Shown: positions 54,088 to 63,250 of the stretch, piece after piece
How the letters are laid out: every line of letters begins with the position of its first letter
Position numbering within the stretch: the first letter of the stretch is position 1
Assembly (NCBI GenBank): GCA_944381635.1
Contig: CALWLY010000005.1
Location: 46,402 to 110,401, forward strand
Direction: 5' to 3'
Length of the DNA stretch: 64,000 nucleotides
Origin: an uncultured Lachnospiraceae bacterium
GTDB taxonomy: Bacteria > Bacillota > Clostridia > Lachnospirales > Lachnospiraceae
The notes under the pieces: model-generated
Told to the model about the DNA's origin: nothing
What the model saw: only the letters and a program-made list of their open reading frames with translations
Database searches by the model: none
Position numbers and translations under genes: made by a program

Positions 54088-54131
54088 CTTCCATGCCTCC
54101 TTCTGTTCCTTAATGTCTTTCAGGTACAGAC

Positions 54132-54183
54132 AAAAATGTCTCAAAAGGAAAAGAAATCCAAAGCCTTTCATCCTTTTGAGACA
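54132..54183 (-). terminator. Terminator of the hisC-COG2426 operon
   Basis: TGTCTCAAAAGG (54137-54148) pairs perfectly with CCTTTTGAGACA (54172-54183), followed on the minus strand by TTTTTG. It divides the upstream genes from the methyltransferase-hslO-nadE unit. Confidence 0.8.
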
Positions 54184-54263
54184 CTTCTAAACCTGCTATG
54201 AAAGTTCTAAAAAGCATTTTACTGCCTTTACCGCCTCATTTGGCTTTTATCCTTCTTTCTTCC

Positions 54264-54764
54264 TTATCCCAGAATTGTTCCGAGTACGCCATAGCTTACA
54301 AATGACATAATAATGGTAGCCATAGCCACTCCGATAAGAATTGAAAGAACTGCCTTTTTAAGGTCAATCTCCAAAAGAGCTGCAATCAGAGAACCGGTCC
54401 ATGCACCTGTTCCCGGAAGAGGAATTCCCACAAACAGCGCCAGTCCCCAAAACTCAAACCGCTTGATGGAATCGCTCTTGGACATAGCTCTCTTTTCCAG
54501 TTTTTCCACGAGTCCGCGGAATACTTTAAAATTTTTCATCCATTTGAAGATCTGTTTGATGAAAAGCAGAATAAACGGAATGGGAATAATGTTTCCGATA
54601 ATACAAAGTGGAATGGCCTGTAACATCGGCACCTTTAACATAGCTGCTACCAGCAATCCGCCTCTTAATTCCAAAATGGGAATCATGGAAATAATAAATA
54701 CTACTGCCTGAGCAGAAATATACTGCCCTAATGTTTCTGCAAACCAAATCGCTAATCCGTCCAT
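54264..54764 (-). CDS. COG2426 (small multidrug export-like) membrane protein
   Basis: A 166-aa protein with four to five membrane segments, matching the family (Pfam Sm_multidrug_ex) by FIISMIPILELRGGLLVAAM, GNIIPIPFILLFIKQIFKWM and FVGIPLPGTGAWTGSLIAAL. Despite the family name, drug export has not been well shown; the repeated E-R-G and P-x-G-x-G motifs resemble DedA-like lipid transporters. ATG 54764 follows TAGGAGATTTT, 8 bp after hisC. Confidence 0.88.
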   Translation of the reverse strand: MDGLAIWFAETLGQYISAQAVVFIISMIPILELRGGLLVAAMLKVPMLQAIPLCIIGNIIPIPFILLFIKQIFKWMKNFKVFRGLVEKLEKRAMSKSDSIKRFEFWGLALFVGIPLPGTGAWTGSLIAALLEIDLKKAVLSILIGVAMATIIMSFVSYGVLGTILG

Positions 54765-54772
54765 AAAATCTC

Positions 54773-55828
54773 CTATCTGTTTCTGTAATTTTTCAAAAAT
54801 TCCAAAAGGGTATCCATTTCTTCATCCGTGCCAACCGTAATACGCAGATAATTATCGGTCCTTGGTCTGTTAAAATAACGGACATAGATTCCCTCTGCTT
54901 TTAATGCCTCAAAGAGTTCTTTCGCCGGGATCTCCTTATGTGTCACAAACAAAAAGTTTCCATAGGAATCCGGGAAAGAAAATCCAAGTTTCCGAAGACT
55001 CTCCTTCACCCTTTCCCTGGTGACTTTTATTTTTCCTGTACACAGTTTGAAATAATCCTGATCTTCCACACAGGCTTTTCCCGCTGTCAGCACCAGCCTG
55101 TTCATGGTGTAAGAATTGAATGAAAACTTCACATCACTCAGATAGGAAATCAGTTTTTCATTTCCAATGGCAAAGCCAATGCGCATTCCTGCCAGAGCTC
55201 TGGACTTGGAAAACGTCTGTACAATGAGAAGATTGTCATATTTTTCTGTAAGAGGAAGCGCAGACATGCCGCCAAAATCAATATAGGCTTCGTCCACAAT
55301 GACAACAGAATCCGGATTTTCTCTCACAATTTCTTCTATGAGAGAAAGTGGCTCACATACGCCGGTAGGCGCGTTAGGATTGGGGAAAATAATCCCGCCG
55401 TTTTCTTTCCGGTAATCTTGCGCTCTTATGTGAAAGTTCTCATCCAGAGGCTGGATCTGAAACGGTATTCGGAACAGATCCGCCCACACCTCATAAAAGG
55501 AATAAGTAATATCCGGAAACAGAATCGGCTTACTGCTGTTAAAAAACGTCTGAAAAGCCATGGCCAAAACATCATCTGAACCAACTCCCACAAAAATCTG
55601 CTCCTTTTTTACGCCGTAAGCCTGAGCCAGACTCTCTCTTAACTCAAGAGCATCCGGATCCGGATACAGACGCAGTTCGTCTGCGTTTGCGGCAAGTAAT
55701 GCCTCCCTCACCTTCTTTGACGGCGGATAGGGGCATTCGTTGGTATTCAGTTTGATAATGTCCTTTCGTTTCGGCTGCTCGCCCGGCACATAAGGAGTTA
55801 CTTTTCTGACATTTTCTTCCCAGCTCAT
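54773..55828 (-). CDS. hisC: Histidinol-phosphate aminotransferase
   Basis: A 351-aa PLP enzyme (class I/II aminotransferase) of histidine synthesis. VRKVTPYVPGEQPKRKD is the typical HisC opening. IKLNTNECPYPPS, FVGVGSDDVLAMAF, FPNPNAPTGV, VDEAYIDFGG and QTFSKSRALAGMRIGFAIG follow; the PLP-binding Lys is in TFSKSRA. The frame is open to 55852, but ATG 55828 with AGAGGG is preferred. It is not in a his operon, so activity on a related amino acid is possible. Confidence 0.94.
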   Translation of the reverse strand: MSWEENVRKVTPYVPGEQPKRKDIIKLNTNECPYPPSKKVREALLAANADELRLYPDPDALELRESLAQAYGVKKEQIFVGVGSDDVLAMAFQTFFNSSKPILFPDITYSFYEVWADLFRIPFQIQPLDENFHIRAQDYRKENGGIIFPNPNAPTGVCEPLSLIEEIVRENPDSVVIVDEAYIDFGGMSALPLTEKYDNLLIVQTFSKSRALAGMRIGFAIGNEKLISYLSDVKFSFNSYTMNRLVLTAGKACVEDQDYFKLCTGKIKVTRERVKESLRKLGFSFPDSYGNFLFVTHKEIPAKELFEALKAEGIYVRYFNRPRTDNYLRITVGTDEEMDTLLEFLKNYRNR

Positions 55829-55984
55829 AAGGTATCCCTCTTTTCTGCACAAAGCATTATACTTTCCCTATTATAGTATGAAACACGCATTATGGCAACT
55901 TCTGTCTTGTTTTAAAATCTTAAATTTCCCTATATTTTCCGCTTCCGCCCCAGTCCTGTTTTACAAATCCCCCTTTCATACGAT

Positions 55985-58321
55985 TCACCGCATCCGAAAT
56001 TTCATTTTTGTCTCTGCCATAGCGGAACATTTTTCGCCGCTCTTCTCATCCTCCAACAAAAATTCTCTTCCCCGATACAGGAAAAGGAAGCCTTTTCCAA
56101 GTTTCAGCAGATAGCGATCCGTATAGCTGATATCTTTCCATTTACCGGGAAGAATCGCATAAAACCAATCCTCCCGTCTTCGAATGTAAAGTCTTCCCAG
56201 ATAGATCAGCTCTCCGTTTCCCTTATCATTGAAAACTTTTACCGAAAGAAGCGAAACGTACAAAAAAGCTGCCGTTACCGATAGCAACGCAGCGCCCGCG
56301 GCCACTGACGCTGCCGCCTTCACCGGCGGACTTTCCCAAAACATTCGCCAGTCAAAGAGAGATTTTCCCTCTTCTTTTTCCTTTCCGTCCTTTTTTCCGC
56401 TCTCTTTTATACTCTGCAGTTTTCCACCCCGGTCATTGTCTTTTTCCTTCTTTTTCTCTTCCTCCCGGCTGTTTAACTCTACTCCTGCTGCCGTTTTTAC
56501 AATCGTTTTCTCTTCCTCTTTCTTTCCGACAAGTCTGCTCACCGCTTTCCCTGAAAAAAATGATTCCTTTTCTTCCGGCTTTTCTGTTTCTTCTGTGTGA
56601 CCGTTCTTTTCTTTTTCTGCATTCTCTGTTTGGGTTTCCTCCGCTTCTTCCGGCTCTTCCCTGCTTTCCCCGATACTCTCCGGTTCCTGGTCTTCTTTTC
56701 CGCCATCCTGTGTGCGGTCTTTTTTCATGACAATCTGCTTTTCCGCCCGATTTCCGTTGGCGTCTTCCACCAGCACCCGATAGGTTCCCTCCCCGGAAAT
56801 TTCCATGCTGTCTTTTGCTGTAAAACTTTTTCCCCCGTCAAAAGAATACGGTTTTTCTGCCAGACCAATGCCTTTGTCTTCCGCTTTTACCTGAATATAG
56901 GCAGGACCTCTTTTCCATACCCCAGGGATTCCTGTAAGGAAAACTTCCGGCGGTTCCTTATCCAGATTGTTGATTTCCACTTCCCGGACTTCTGTATTTC
57001 CCACCGCATCTTTTACCGCCACCTGATAAGTACCGTTTTGGGTAACTGTACAAAAAGACGCCTCCTGCCAGTGGTTTCCTCCGTCAAAGGAATAAGCCTG
57101 TGACGCCAGTCCGCTCCCCGCAGTGCCGTCAGGCTGCAGATCTCTGGCCAGGACAGACAGTTTCGTGTCGGCAAGATTTTTTGCATCGTCATAGACAACT
57201 TCTATAATCTCAGGTGCTGTCCTGTCCAGATTGTCTACTTTCAAACTCAGCGTCCTTTCATTCGAAAGCCGGTCTCTGACTGTCACTTTGTAAGTTCTGT
57301 TTTCTTCTGCCAAAAGCCAGTTCTGTTCCGTCCATTCTCCTTCATCCACGCGCCATGGCTTTTCTGCCAGTCCGCATCCCTCCTCCCCGTCAGGCTGCAG
57401 ATCTGTGGCGCTTAAGTATATCTTAAATTCCGTGTTGCTCCACCCCGCCGGCTGGTTTTGGATTGCTATTTCAGGTGCTGTGGTATCAATGTTTTTCACA
57501 GCAATCACTGCCCGGCTGTCTTCTTTACCTTCTCCGCTCAGATTCAGACGGCAGGTGTATACTCCGTTTTCTGTAATTTCAATGGTATCTGCAGACTGTG
57601 CGGCGTTTTCGTTCCATATAAAAGGTGCTTCCGCGAAAACCACGCCTTCCTTTGCCTGATACTGCCCGCGCAGAACTGCCTTTGTAGTCCACTCGGTCAG
57701 ATTTCCGTAGACGGTAAGTCTCCCGGTTTCTTCCCCTTCTTCAAATCCGCAGTTTTTTTCGTAACTTTCTACGGTTTCCCGGGTCTTTCCGCAGACAATA
57801 CTGTCCTGCTGATAACTGTGGCTCCACGGCTTTGTGGCTTCCTCCGGACCATGGTAGGTCAGCCACGTAACTTTTCCTCCGATATCTCCGGCACCGCATT
57901 GATCGTGATGCCAGGTTACCTCCGCCCCATCTACATTGACATTCCCGTGACAGCTGCACCAGCTTGGCCCCACCCGATAATTCTTGGACATATGTTTCAG
58001 TCTGACATTGCATGTCCCTGAAATTATGTGATGGCATCCATCATCATGGGTGTGATAAACCGGCTGAAAACAACTGCCGCCCTGTTTATCATCTCCGTCA
58101 TGACTATGATGATAAATTGCTTCTCCTACTGCTTCCATGGCTTTGCCAGAGACAGCGCCTTCTTCTATATTTACGTTTTCTTCTATACCTGCCGTTTTAT
58201 CACTGTGTGCAGCTTCTGCTCTGTATGCTCCCTGCATAAAACAGACAGCCAAAACTGCCAAAAGCAACGCTGTCCCTGTTTTCAGTTTATTCCTTTTCTT
58301 ATTTCGTTTCTTTTTCTGCAA
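55985..58321 (-). CDS. His/Cys-rich, Ig-repeat surface protein with membrane anchor (TTG start)
   Basis: A 778-aa surface protein starting at TTG 58321, 8 bp after GGAGG. Order of parts: signal peptide (1-38, cut near AEA-A); a His/Cys-rich region (~65-200) with YHHSHDGDD, YHTHDDGCHHI, SWCSCHGN and WHHDQCGAGD, which looks metal- or disulfide-bound. Three bacterial Ig-like repeats follow (~280-525), each starting D-x-x-(A/P)PE and containing GLA-x-x-x-Y/W-x-(F/V)DGG/E. Then an acidic Glu/Lys linker (~530-660), one membrane segment (~670-697) and an ~80-aa basic cytoplasmic domain. No sortase motif. Role unknown; adhesion, sensing or envelope structure are possible. Confidence 0.8.
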   Translation of the reverse strand: MQKKKRNKKRNKLKTGTALLLAVLAVCFMQGAYRAEAAHSDKTAGIEENVNIEEGAVSGKAMEAVGEAIYHHSHDGDDKQGGSCFQPVYHTHDDGCHHIISGTCNVRLKHMSKNYRVGPSWCSCHGNVNVDGAEVTWHHDQCGAGDIGGKVTWLTYHGPEEATKPWSHSYQQDSIVCGKTRETVESYEKNCGFEEGEETGRLTVYGNLTEWTTKAVLRGQYQAKEGVVFAEAPFIWNENAAQSADTIEITENGVYTCRLNLSGEGKEDSRAVIAVKNIDTTAPEIAIQNQPAGWSNTEFKIYLSATDLQPDGEEGCGLAEKPWRVDEGEWTEQNWLLAEENRTYKVTVRDRLSNERTLSLKVDNLDRTAPEIIEVVYDDAKNLADTKLSVLARDLQPDGTAGSGLASQAYSFDGGNHWQEASFCTVTQNGTYQVAVKDAVGNTEVREVEINNLDKEPPEVFLTGIPGVWKRGPAYIQVKAEDKGIGLAEKPYSFDGGKSFTAKDSMEISGEGTYRVLVEDANGNRAEKQIVMKKDRTQDGGKEDQEPESIGESREEPEEAEETQTENAEKEKNGHTEETEKPEEKESFFSGKAVSRLVGKKEEEKTIVKTAAGVELNSREEEKKKEKDNDRGGKLQSIKESGKKDGKEKEEGKSLFDWRMFWESPPVKAAASVAAGAALLSVTAAFLYVSLLSVKVFNDKGNGELIYLGRLYIRRREDWFYAILPGKWKDISYTDRYLLKLGKGFLFLYRGREFLLEDEKSGEKCSAMAETKMKFRMR

Positions 58322-58363
58322 AAACTATTCCTCCTCTCTTCTGCAGGCTCACCCTGCGCAAAT

Positions 58364-58448
58364 AAAAAAATCAGAAACTTATGTCCTCGTGACTGTTCCT
58401 GATTTGTCTTTTTACTTTCAGGCCGCAGTTATCCTGCTCAGCGCCTGA
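58364..58448 (-). promoter_or_regulatory. Structured leader with attenuator-like terminator
   Basis: On the minus strand a stem TCAGGC/GCCTGA (58418-58448) encloses a GCAG/CTGC stem. About 12 nt later AAATCAG pairs with CTGATTT (58364-58405), followed by seven T, about 45 nt before the ribosome site. A promoter lies just upstream (58479-58507). This is the layout of a riboswitch or attenuator, but no known aptamer class was recognised. Confidence 0.5.
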
Positions 58449-58478
58449 TCCTTATATTCAAATTTACGTGATGTTCTT

Positions 58479-58507
58479 ATTATATAATACGTTATTTCAT
58501 TTGTAAA
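58479..58507 (-). promoter_or_regulatory. Promoter of the surface protein gene
   Basis: TTTACA (58502-58507, minus strand) and TATAAT (58479-58484) are 17 bp apart. The leader would be about 150 nt. Confidence 0.65.
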
Positions 58508-58606
58508 GATTCTTTATTTAGTTTTATTTATTTTTTGTCCTTTGCCAGCGGGCATATCCGGACAAAACCGGCATATATTGTAACAATTACAACTGCGGAG
58601 TTTTTT

Positions 58607-59449
58607 ATGCTCAGGGATTTTTTCAAACTGATACAAACCAAATACCGTAACTCCAATTTTCCCTACGCATGGTCTGTACTCTCTCACAGCCATGCTTTTC
58701 ATTCTTTTCTTTTCCTGCTGGCTATCATTATCACCGCCAAGGCAGCTTCTTTTTTTCTTCCGGGGCCCCTGTCCGCTTCCAGCAAAGTAGGAGACCGGGA
58801 GCTTCCTATTTATTGTGTGGACACCGATGAAAAAAAGGTGGCTCTCTCCTTCGACGCCGCCTGGGGAAATGAAGATACCAAAGAAATCCTGGATATTTTA
58901 TCCAAACATAATGTTCATGCCACCTTTTTTATGACAGGAGGATGGGTAGAATCCTACCCCGAAGATGTAAAGGCTATTCTGGCGGCAGGGCATGATCTGG
59001 GAAATCACAGTGAAACCCATCCAAATATGAGCGAGCTGTCCAACGAAGAGAAAAAGGAAGAACTGATGACCGTCCATAATCGTGTCAAAGAACTGACCGG
59101 CTATGAAATGTTTCTCTTCCGCCCTCCCTACGGCGACTATGACAACGATGTGATTACCACAGCCTCTGCCTGCGGATATTATACCATTCAATGGGATGTA
59201 GACAGTCTGGACTGGAAAGATTACGGGGTGGACTCTATCATAAAGACAGTCTGTGAACATAAACATCTTGGCAACGGGAGCATTATTCTTTGCCACAACG
59301 GCGCAAAATATACCGCTCAGGCATTGGACACCCTTCTCACCCGTTTAAAGGAGCAAGGCTTCCGGATTGTTCCCGTATCGGAACTGATTTATAAAGATCA
59401 TTACCATATGAACCACGAGGGAAGGCAGATTCCCGATGAAAAGACCTGA
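58607..59449 (+). CDS. Polysaccharide deacetylase (membrane-anchored)
   Basis: A 280-aa NodB-homology protein. One membrane segment (~33-52) anchors an external catalytic domain. Motif 1 is ALSFDAAWGNEDT (catalytic Asp), motif 2 is DLGNHSETHPNM (metal His pair), motif 3 is LFRPPYGDYDN; the last motifs are DVDSLDWKDYG and ILCHNG. It resembles the PdaA/PdaB sporulation peptidoglycan deacetylases. Start is ATG 58607 behind GCGGAG; the upstream open frame lacks a ribosome site. It is divergent from the surface protein and followed by another wall enzyme. Confidence 0.93.
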   Translation: MLRDFFKLIQTKYRNSNFPYAWSVLSHSHAFHSFLFLLAIIITAKAASFFLPGPLSASSKVGDRELPIYCVDTDEKKVALSFDAAWGNEDTKEILDILSKHNVHATFFMTGGWVESYPEDVKAILAAGHDLGNHSETHPNMSELSNEEKKEELMTVHNRVKELTGYEMFLFRPPYGDYDNDVITTASACGYYTIQWDVDSLDWKDYGVDSIIKTVCEHKHLGNGSIILCHNGAKYTAQALDTLLTRLKEQGFRIVPVSELIYKDHYHMNHEGRQIPDEKT

Positions 59450-59495
59450 TGTCTGAGACAGAATTTTATTTTCCTTTCGTTTCCTTCTTTTGCTC

Positions 59496-59524
59496 TTGTA
59501 ACGTCCTAAAACCTTACGTATAAT
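59496..59524 (+). promoter_or_regulatory. Promoter of the VanY-type carboxypeptidase gene
   Basis: TTGTAA (59496-59501) and TATAAT (59519-59524) are 17 bp apart. Downstream, TTTGACAGC/GCTGTCAAA (59537-59557) forms a perfect 9-bp hairpin or operator in the leader. Confidence 0.6.
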
Positions 59525-59599
59525 AAGATTGGGGATTTTGACAGCTATGCTGTCAAAGTCTCCGCCACTTTACTTTTCAGATCAATCAAAGGAGTACTT

Positions 59600-60550
59600 A
59601 TGCCAAATTCTGATTTCAACGAAAGCAATCCCGCGCCTTCTGTTGACAATACTCAAAAGAAGCCGCGTTTTTACCAATATGTTCTTATTCCGCTTGGCAC
59701 CGTTTTTCTTATTGCTGCAGCTGCCGGCGGTATTTATTATTACAATAATTACAGCAGCCTGTCTTTATCCTGCGCAGCATGGCAGGAAAAATACAACAGC
59801 AGTGAAGAACAGCTTGCCGCTCTTTCTTCTGAAAATGAAACTCTGAAAGCCACACTGGCATCAATCCCGGATTTTGTCATCGACGAGTGGACCGATGTTT
59901 CACCGGAGATTCCCTTCACTGTGGATTTGTCAGACTGGAAATATATTCTTGTCAACGAGACAAATCCTCTTTCGGAAGACTTTGAAGTGGAAGTTGTCAA
60001 AACTAAAAACGGCCAGTATGTGGACAAGCGCATCAAAGAAGACCTGGAAAACATGATCGAGGCAGCCAAAGAGGATGATGTCACTCTTTTACTCTGCTCC
60101 TCCTATCGAAACTATGCCAAACAGGACAGGCTGATGGATGAGTCTATCCGGGATTACACCCGAAAAGGCTATACTTACCAGGAAGCTTTTTTTGAGACCA
60201 AAAGAACCATTGCCCTTACCGGCGCCAGTGAACACCACACCGGACTGGCTCTGGATATTGTGGATCCGTCCTACCAGAGTCTTGACGATGCCCAGGCGAA
60301 AACCGATGCCTCCCTTTGGCTTGCTGAAAACGCCGCTGATTACGGTTTTATTCTGCGCTACCCCAAAGATAAAGTGGACCTTACCGGTATTGACTACGAA
60401 TCCTGGCATTACCGCTATGTGGGCAAAGATGCGGCTTTGTTTATGAAAGAACACAACCTGTGTCTGGAAGAATTTATAGAACTTGCTCAGAAACAGGATA
60501 TTCTTTCCCAAAAACAGGAGGCTTCACAAAAGCAAAACTATGAGGAGTAA
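59600..60550 (+). CDS. VanY/LdcB family D-alanyl-D-alanine (or L,D) carboxypeptidase
   Basis: A 316-aa wall enzyme. A cytoplasmic N-terminus and a membrane segment (~27-48) are followed by a short coiled coil and the Zn peptidase domain: LLLCSSYRNYAKQ, GASEHHTGLALDIVD (SxHxxGxAxD zinc motif) and YESWHYRYVG (catalytic Glu and third ligand). Family members trim stem peptides of peptidoglycan. ATG 59600 follows AAAGGAGTACTT. The C-terminus is a Lys/Gln-rich tail. It forms a short wall-related set with the deacetylase upstream. Confidence 0.93.
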   Translation: MPNSDFNESNPAPSVDNTQKKPRFYQYVLIPLGTVFLIAAAAGGIYYYNNYSSLSLSCAAWQEKYNSSEEQLAALSSENETLKATLASIPDFVIDEWTDVSPEIPFTVDLSDWKYILVNETNPLSEDFEVEVVKTKNGQYVDKRIKEDLENMIEAAKEDDVTLLLCSSYRNYAKQDRLMDESIRDYTRKGYTYQEAFFETKRTIALTGASEHHTGLALDIVDPSYQSLDDAQAKTDASLWLAENAADYGFILRYPKDKVDLTGIDYESWHYRYVGKDAALFMKEHNLCLEEFIELAQKQDILSQKQEASQKQNYEE

Positions 60551-60605
60551 TCCTGTAAAAACGGATTCGTAAAAATGAATCTGAAAAAATTTGTGAAAAG
60601 TAGAT

Positions 60606-61721
60606 TTGAATAATTTTATGAAAAAAAGACTGACTAAAAATACATCCGGGAAAGGCAGCTTTCCCGGAAATACCTTTGTAAACTATGGATTTATGAAAAG
60701 AAAAATACAAAGAAACAGACTGTCCGATCAAAAAATACGAATTTTTTCGGTGCTCTTTTTGGCAGCTGCACTGGGCATCCTGCTTTTTTACAGTCATTCT
60801 TTCAGGGCACCGTCCTATCTTCGCCTTTCAGAACCAGAAATTGTTCAGGCTTTTACCTCCCCAGCCAAAAATCCGTTTACGGACTTAAGCGTTCCTACCC
60901 AGATCACCAAAATAGGGGATACTTATTTCCTGGTTGACTGCTATCACAATCAGATTTTATACAGCTCTTCCGTCAACACACCCCTGGCTGACTGGTACGT
61001 TCTGACCGACAAAATCAACCGCGGACACACCATAGCCGGAGACGGCACCGTCTATCTGGCGGACGATACCGAAAACAACCGCATTTTGATCTTTGAAAAA
61101 AATGCCGACGGTTTTTCCCATACCCAGACTTTTTCAAATATTGGAATACGTCCCCACTATGTGGTCTATGATGAACCAAGCCGCCGTTTCTATGCGCTCA
61201 GTTCTATGACCGGCGAGCTTTATGTTTTCGGCCGAAGCGAAGATTCCTCCCGGGTATTCCTGGAAAAAGTCATGACCATTCCGGAACTTTCCGGCGTCTA
61301 TGTCCGTTCTTTTACCATAGACAAAGATGAGATTTATTTCGTTTCCGGCAACTGCAATATCCTGCGCGCAAGGTTAAAAGATTTAAAAATCCTGGAGCGC
61401 TATCCGGTAGCCGAATCCATTGCCGGAATGATTCAGCTTATGCACATCCAGGATTACTATTATATCACAGTTTCTACGGACCTTTACGGCAGTCAGGATT
61501 ATGCCACCATTCTGCGCACCAATGACCTGAATAACCTGAATTCTTCAGACGGCACCGGCTGGGAAGATATTTATTCCTATTTTATAGGAGGAGGTACTCC
61601 CTATTACATCACAAACTTTGACAACCGGTATTTTCTCACCGAACACCGCATTCCCGGCCATTCTGTCTGGAGTTTTTCTATCATAGACAACCAGATCACT
61701 TCTGTAGAAACTCTGTTTTAA
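60606..61721 (+). CDS. Probable membrane-anchored beta-propeller protein, function unknown
   Basis: A frame of up to 371 aa. After a basic N-terminus there is one membrane segment (~47-63), then an external domain of regular ~45-residue beta repeats. Examples are VPTQITKIGDTYFLVDCYHN, TIAGDGTVYLADDTENNRIL and FYALSSMTGELYVFG, an NHL/six-bladed-propeller-like pattern. The first codon of the frame is TTG; ATG 60618 is the nearest alternative, and neither has a clear ribosome site, so the start is uncertain. It follows the carboxypeptidase by 55 bp and may be coexpressed. Function is not known. Confidence 0.75.
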   Translation: MNNFMKKRLTKNTSGKGSFPGNTFVNYGFMKRKIQRNRLSDQKIRIFSVLFLAAALGILLFYSHSFRAPSYLRLSEPEIVQAFTSPAKNPFTDLSVPTQITKIGDTYFLVDCYHNQILYSSSVNTPLADWYVLTDKINRGHTIAGDGTVYLADDTENNRILIFEKNADGFSHTQTFSNIGIRPHYVVYDEPSRRFYALSSMTGELYVFGRSEDSSRVFLEKVMTIPELSGVYVRSFTIDKDEIYFVSGNCNILRARLKDLKILERYPVAESIAGMIQLMHIQDYYYITVSTDLYGSQDYATILRTNDLNNLNSSDGTGWEDIYSYFIGGGTPYYITNFDNRYFLTEHRIPGHSVWSFSIIDNQITSVETLF

Positions 61722-61807
61722 TTTTCAGTTTATATCATCTGTTTTTACTGCTTGCCTTTCTTTTTGCTCCGGCAAAGCCACTATTCTTATTTGTCAGATC
61801 TTATTTG

Positions 61808-62887
61808 TCAGAATGGCTTTGCCAGAGAATGTCTTTTCTTTAAAGATCTGTTTTTCCCTGTACTGTACCATTCCCTGAATTTGCTAAAATTGATATCGGG
61901 AAATTTGAGAAACGGTCTGCATATCCATTCCACCGGCTTACTGGATAAAACGGTAACCAGTACAACCGTGGTCACCAGCACAATCAGCAGCGGATGCACA
62001 AATCCATCCATAATTTCCTTTTTATCAATCCATTTCAATATAAATCCATGCAGCACGTAAACCGGCATCGTATGAGCTCCCAGCCGGGAAAGAAACGGCA
62101 GACGGCTGAACGGAATTACCGCTAAAAAGAGCCCCAGCCAAGCCAAAGCCGCCGTCTGATACAACAGACGGAATTTCCAGCTGTAATCACCCAGTTCATA
62201 AGAGCAGGAGCCATAAAACCAGATTGATTTTATTTCCTCCACATTATCTGCCAAAAGGGCCATAATAAACCATACCCCCAGCATGGATGCCACTCCCACA
62301 GCTATCTTCAGCCTGTGCTTTTGCACTGTCAAAACCAGGTTTCCCGCTTTTTCCTTTAAATCCTTACTGTACGTTCCCAGAAGAAAATAGGGAAAAAACT
62401 GTACAATTCTGGAAAAGGAAAGAAAATATCCCGCTTTCTCATCAAAACCGATGACCAGTGCTGCTGCAAAAGAAATTCCCAGCCAGACCAGTTTCTTTTT
62501 CAGAGAATCGGTCTTTACCAGCGGCAAAACCAAATTCCATACTATAATTGCAAACAGATACCATAAAATCCAATATGGCGTTGTATACTGTATATCTACT
62601 TCCTCCTGCAGTATCCGATTGGAAAAGACTAAATAAATCGTCTGAAATACCAGGTAAGGATAGATCATGTTTCTTTTTATTTTTGAGGGATTGAATCTTG
62701 CAAAAACCCCTGTGGTGTATGCAAACAACGGCATGTGAAAGGAATAAATCACCAGATATAAAAATTTGAATTCCGGTTTTCCTGCCATAATCTGTTCCAG
62801 CAAATGTCCCAGAACCACTGCGATGATCAGAATTCCTTTCAGATTATCCATTTGATAATTGCGCCCCATTATCTGATTTCTTTCCAT
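61808..62887 (-). CDS. Membrane acyltransferase (fucose 4-O-acetylase-like, COG3594)
   Basis: A 359-aa membrane protein with about ten hydrophobic segments. It has the Acyl_transf_3 pattern: MDNLKGILIIAVVLGHLLEQ (catalytic-type His after the first segment), IYSFHMPLFAYTTGVFARF, and RLGAHTMPVYVLHGFILKWI near the end. Such enzymes O-acetylate surface or capsular sugars. The frame is open to 62905; ATG 62887 with AGAGGTGG is preferred. No polysaccharide gene cluster is adjacent, so the acceptor is unknown. Confidence 0.9.
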   Translation of the reverse strand: MERNQIMGRNYQMDNLKGILIIAVVLGHLLEQIMAGKPEFKFLYLVIYSFHMPLFAYTTGVFARFNPSKIKRNMIYPYLVFQTIYLVFSNRILQEEVDIQYTTPYWILWYLFAIIVWNLVLPLVKTDSLKKKLVWLGISFAAALVIGFDEKAGYFLSFSRIVQFFPYFLLGTYSKDLKEKAGNLVLTVQKHRLKIAVGVASMLGVWFIMALLADNVEEIKSIWFYGSCSYELGDYSWKFRLLYQTAALAWLGLFLAVIPFSRLPFLSRLGAHTMPVYVLHGFILKWIDKKEIMDGFVHPLLIVLVTTVVLVTVLSSKPVEWICRPFLKFPDINFSKFREWYSTGKNRSLKKRHSLAKPF

Positions 62888-63093
62888 ATAGGCCACCTCT
62901 ATCATGTCATATTCCTTCTCTTTTGTATGCCCTATCCCAAGAAAAAAATACCTCTAAAACCTAATCCACTATAGTACAAAAAACAAAAAAAGTCCATGCT
63001 GTTTTTCTATTTTTAAAATATAATTCAGAAAAAATTAAGCTTAAAAGCAGAGTGCAAAATCAGAGTATTTATACCTCGTTTTCCCTCCGACGC

Positions 63094-63250
63094 AAAAAAG
63101 TGTGTGCCCTGGCACACACTCGAGCCGAGCGCGATGCCGTCAGGCAATAGTTACCGGCAATCTCTGATTGCCTGTGCGCTGAGTGCGCATCCACAGCGGA
63201 GCGTCTTTTTTTATACGGTAGGAAACTTCATTTCCTACCGTATAAAAAAG
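63094..63250 (-). repeat. Intergenic hairpin repeat element, copy 2
   Basis: Read on the minus strand it begins with a TACGGTAGGAAA/TTTCCTACCGTA hairpin flanked by T6 and A7, then GACGCTCCGCTGTGGATGCG, CACTCAGCGCAC, an extra GGCAATC/GATTGCC hairpin, TAACTATTGCCTGACGGCA, TCGCGCTCGG, and a GTGTGTGCC/GGCACACAC hairpin ending in T6. The order and much sequence match 48801-48943. It fills most of the 62888-63293 gap; the remainder is AT-rich with nothing recognised. Confidence 0.75.

Noticed and set aside
54088..54171. N-terminal extension of the methyltransferase
   Set aside because: It would cover the terminator at 54132-54183 and lacks a ribosome site, whereas 54087 has GAAGGAGG.
53485..54201. 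Long plus-strand frame (238 codons) opposite the methyltransferase
   Set aside because: It is antisense to a well-conserved methyltransferase, has no ribosome site, and its translation has no recognisable domain.
58364..58448. Known riboswitch (c-di-GMP, THF, preQ1, guanidine) in the surface-protein leader
   Set aside because: The conserved core sequences of these classes were looked for and not found, so it is reported only as an unassigned structured leader.
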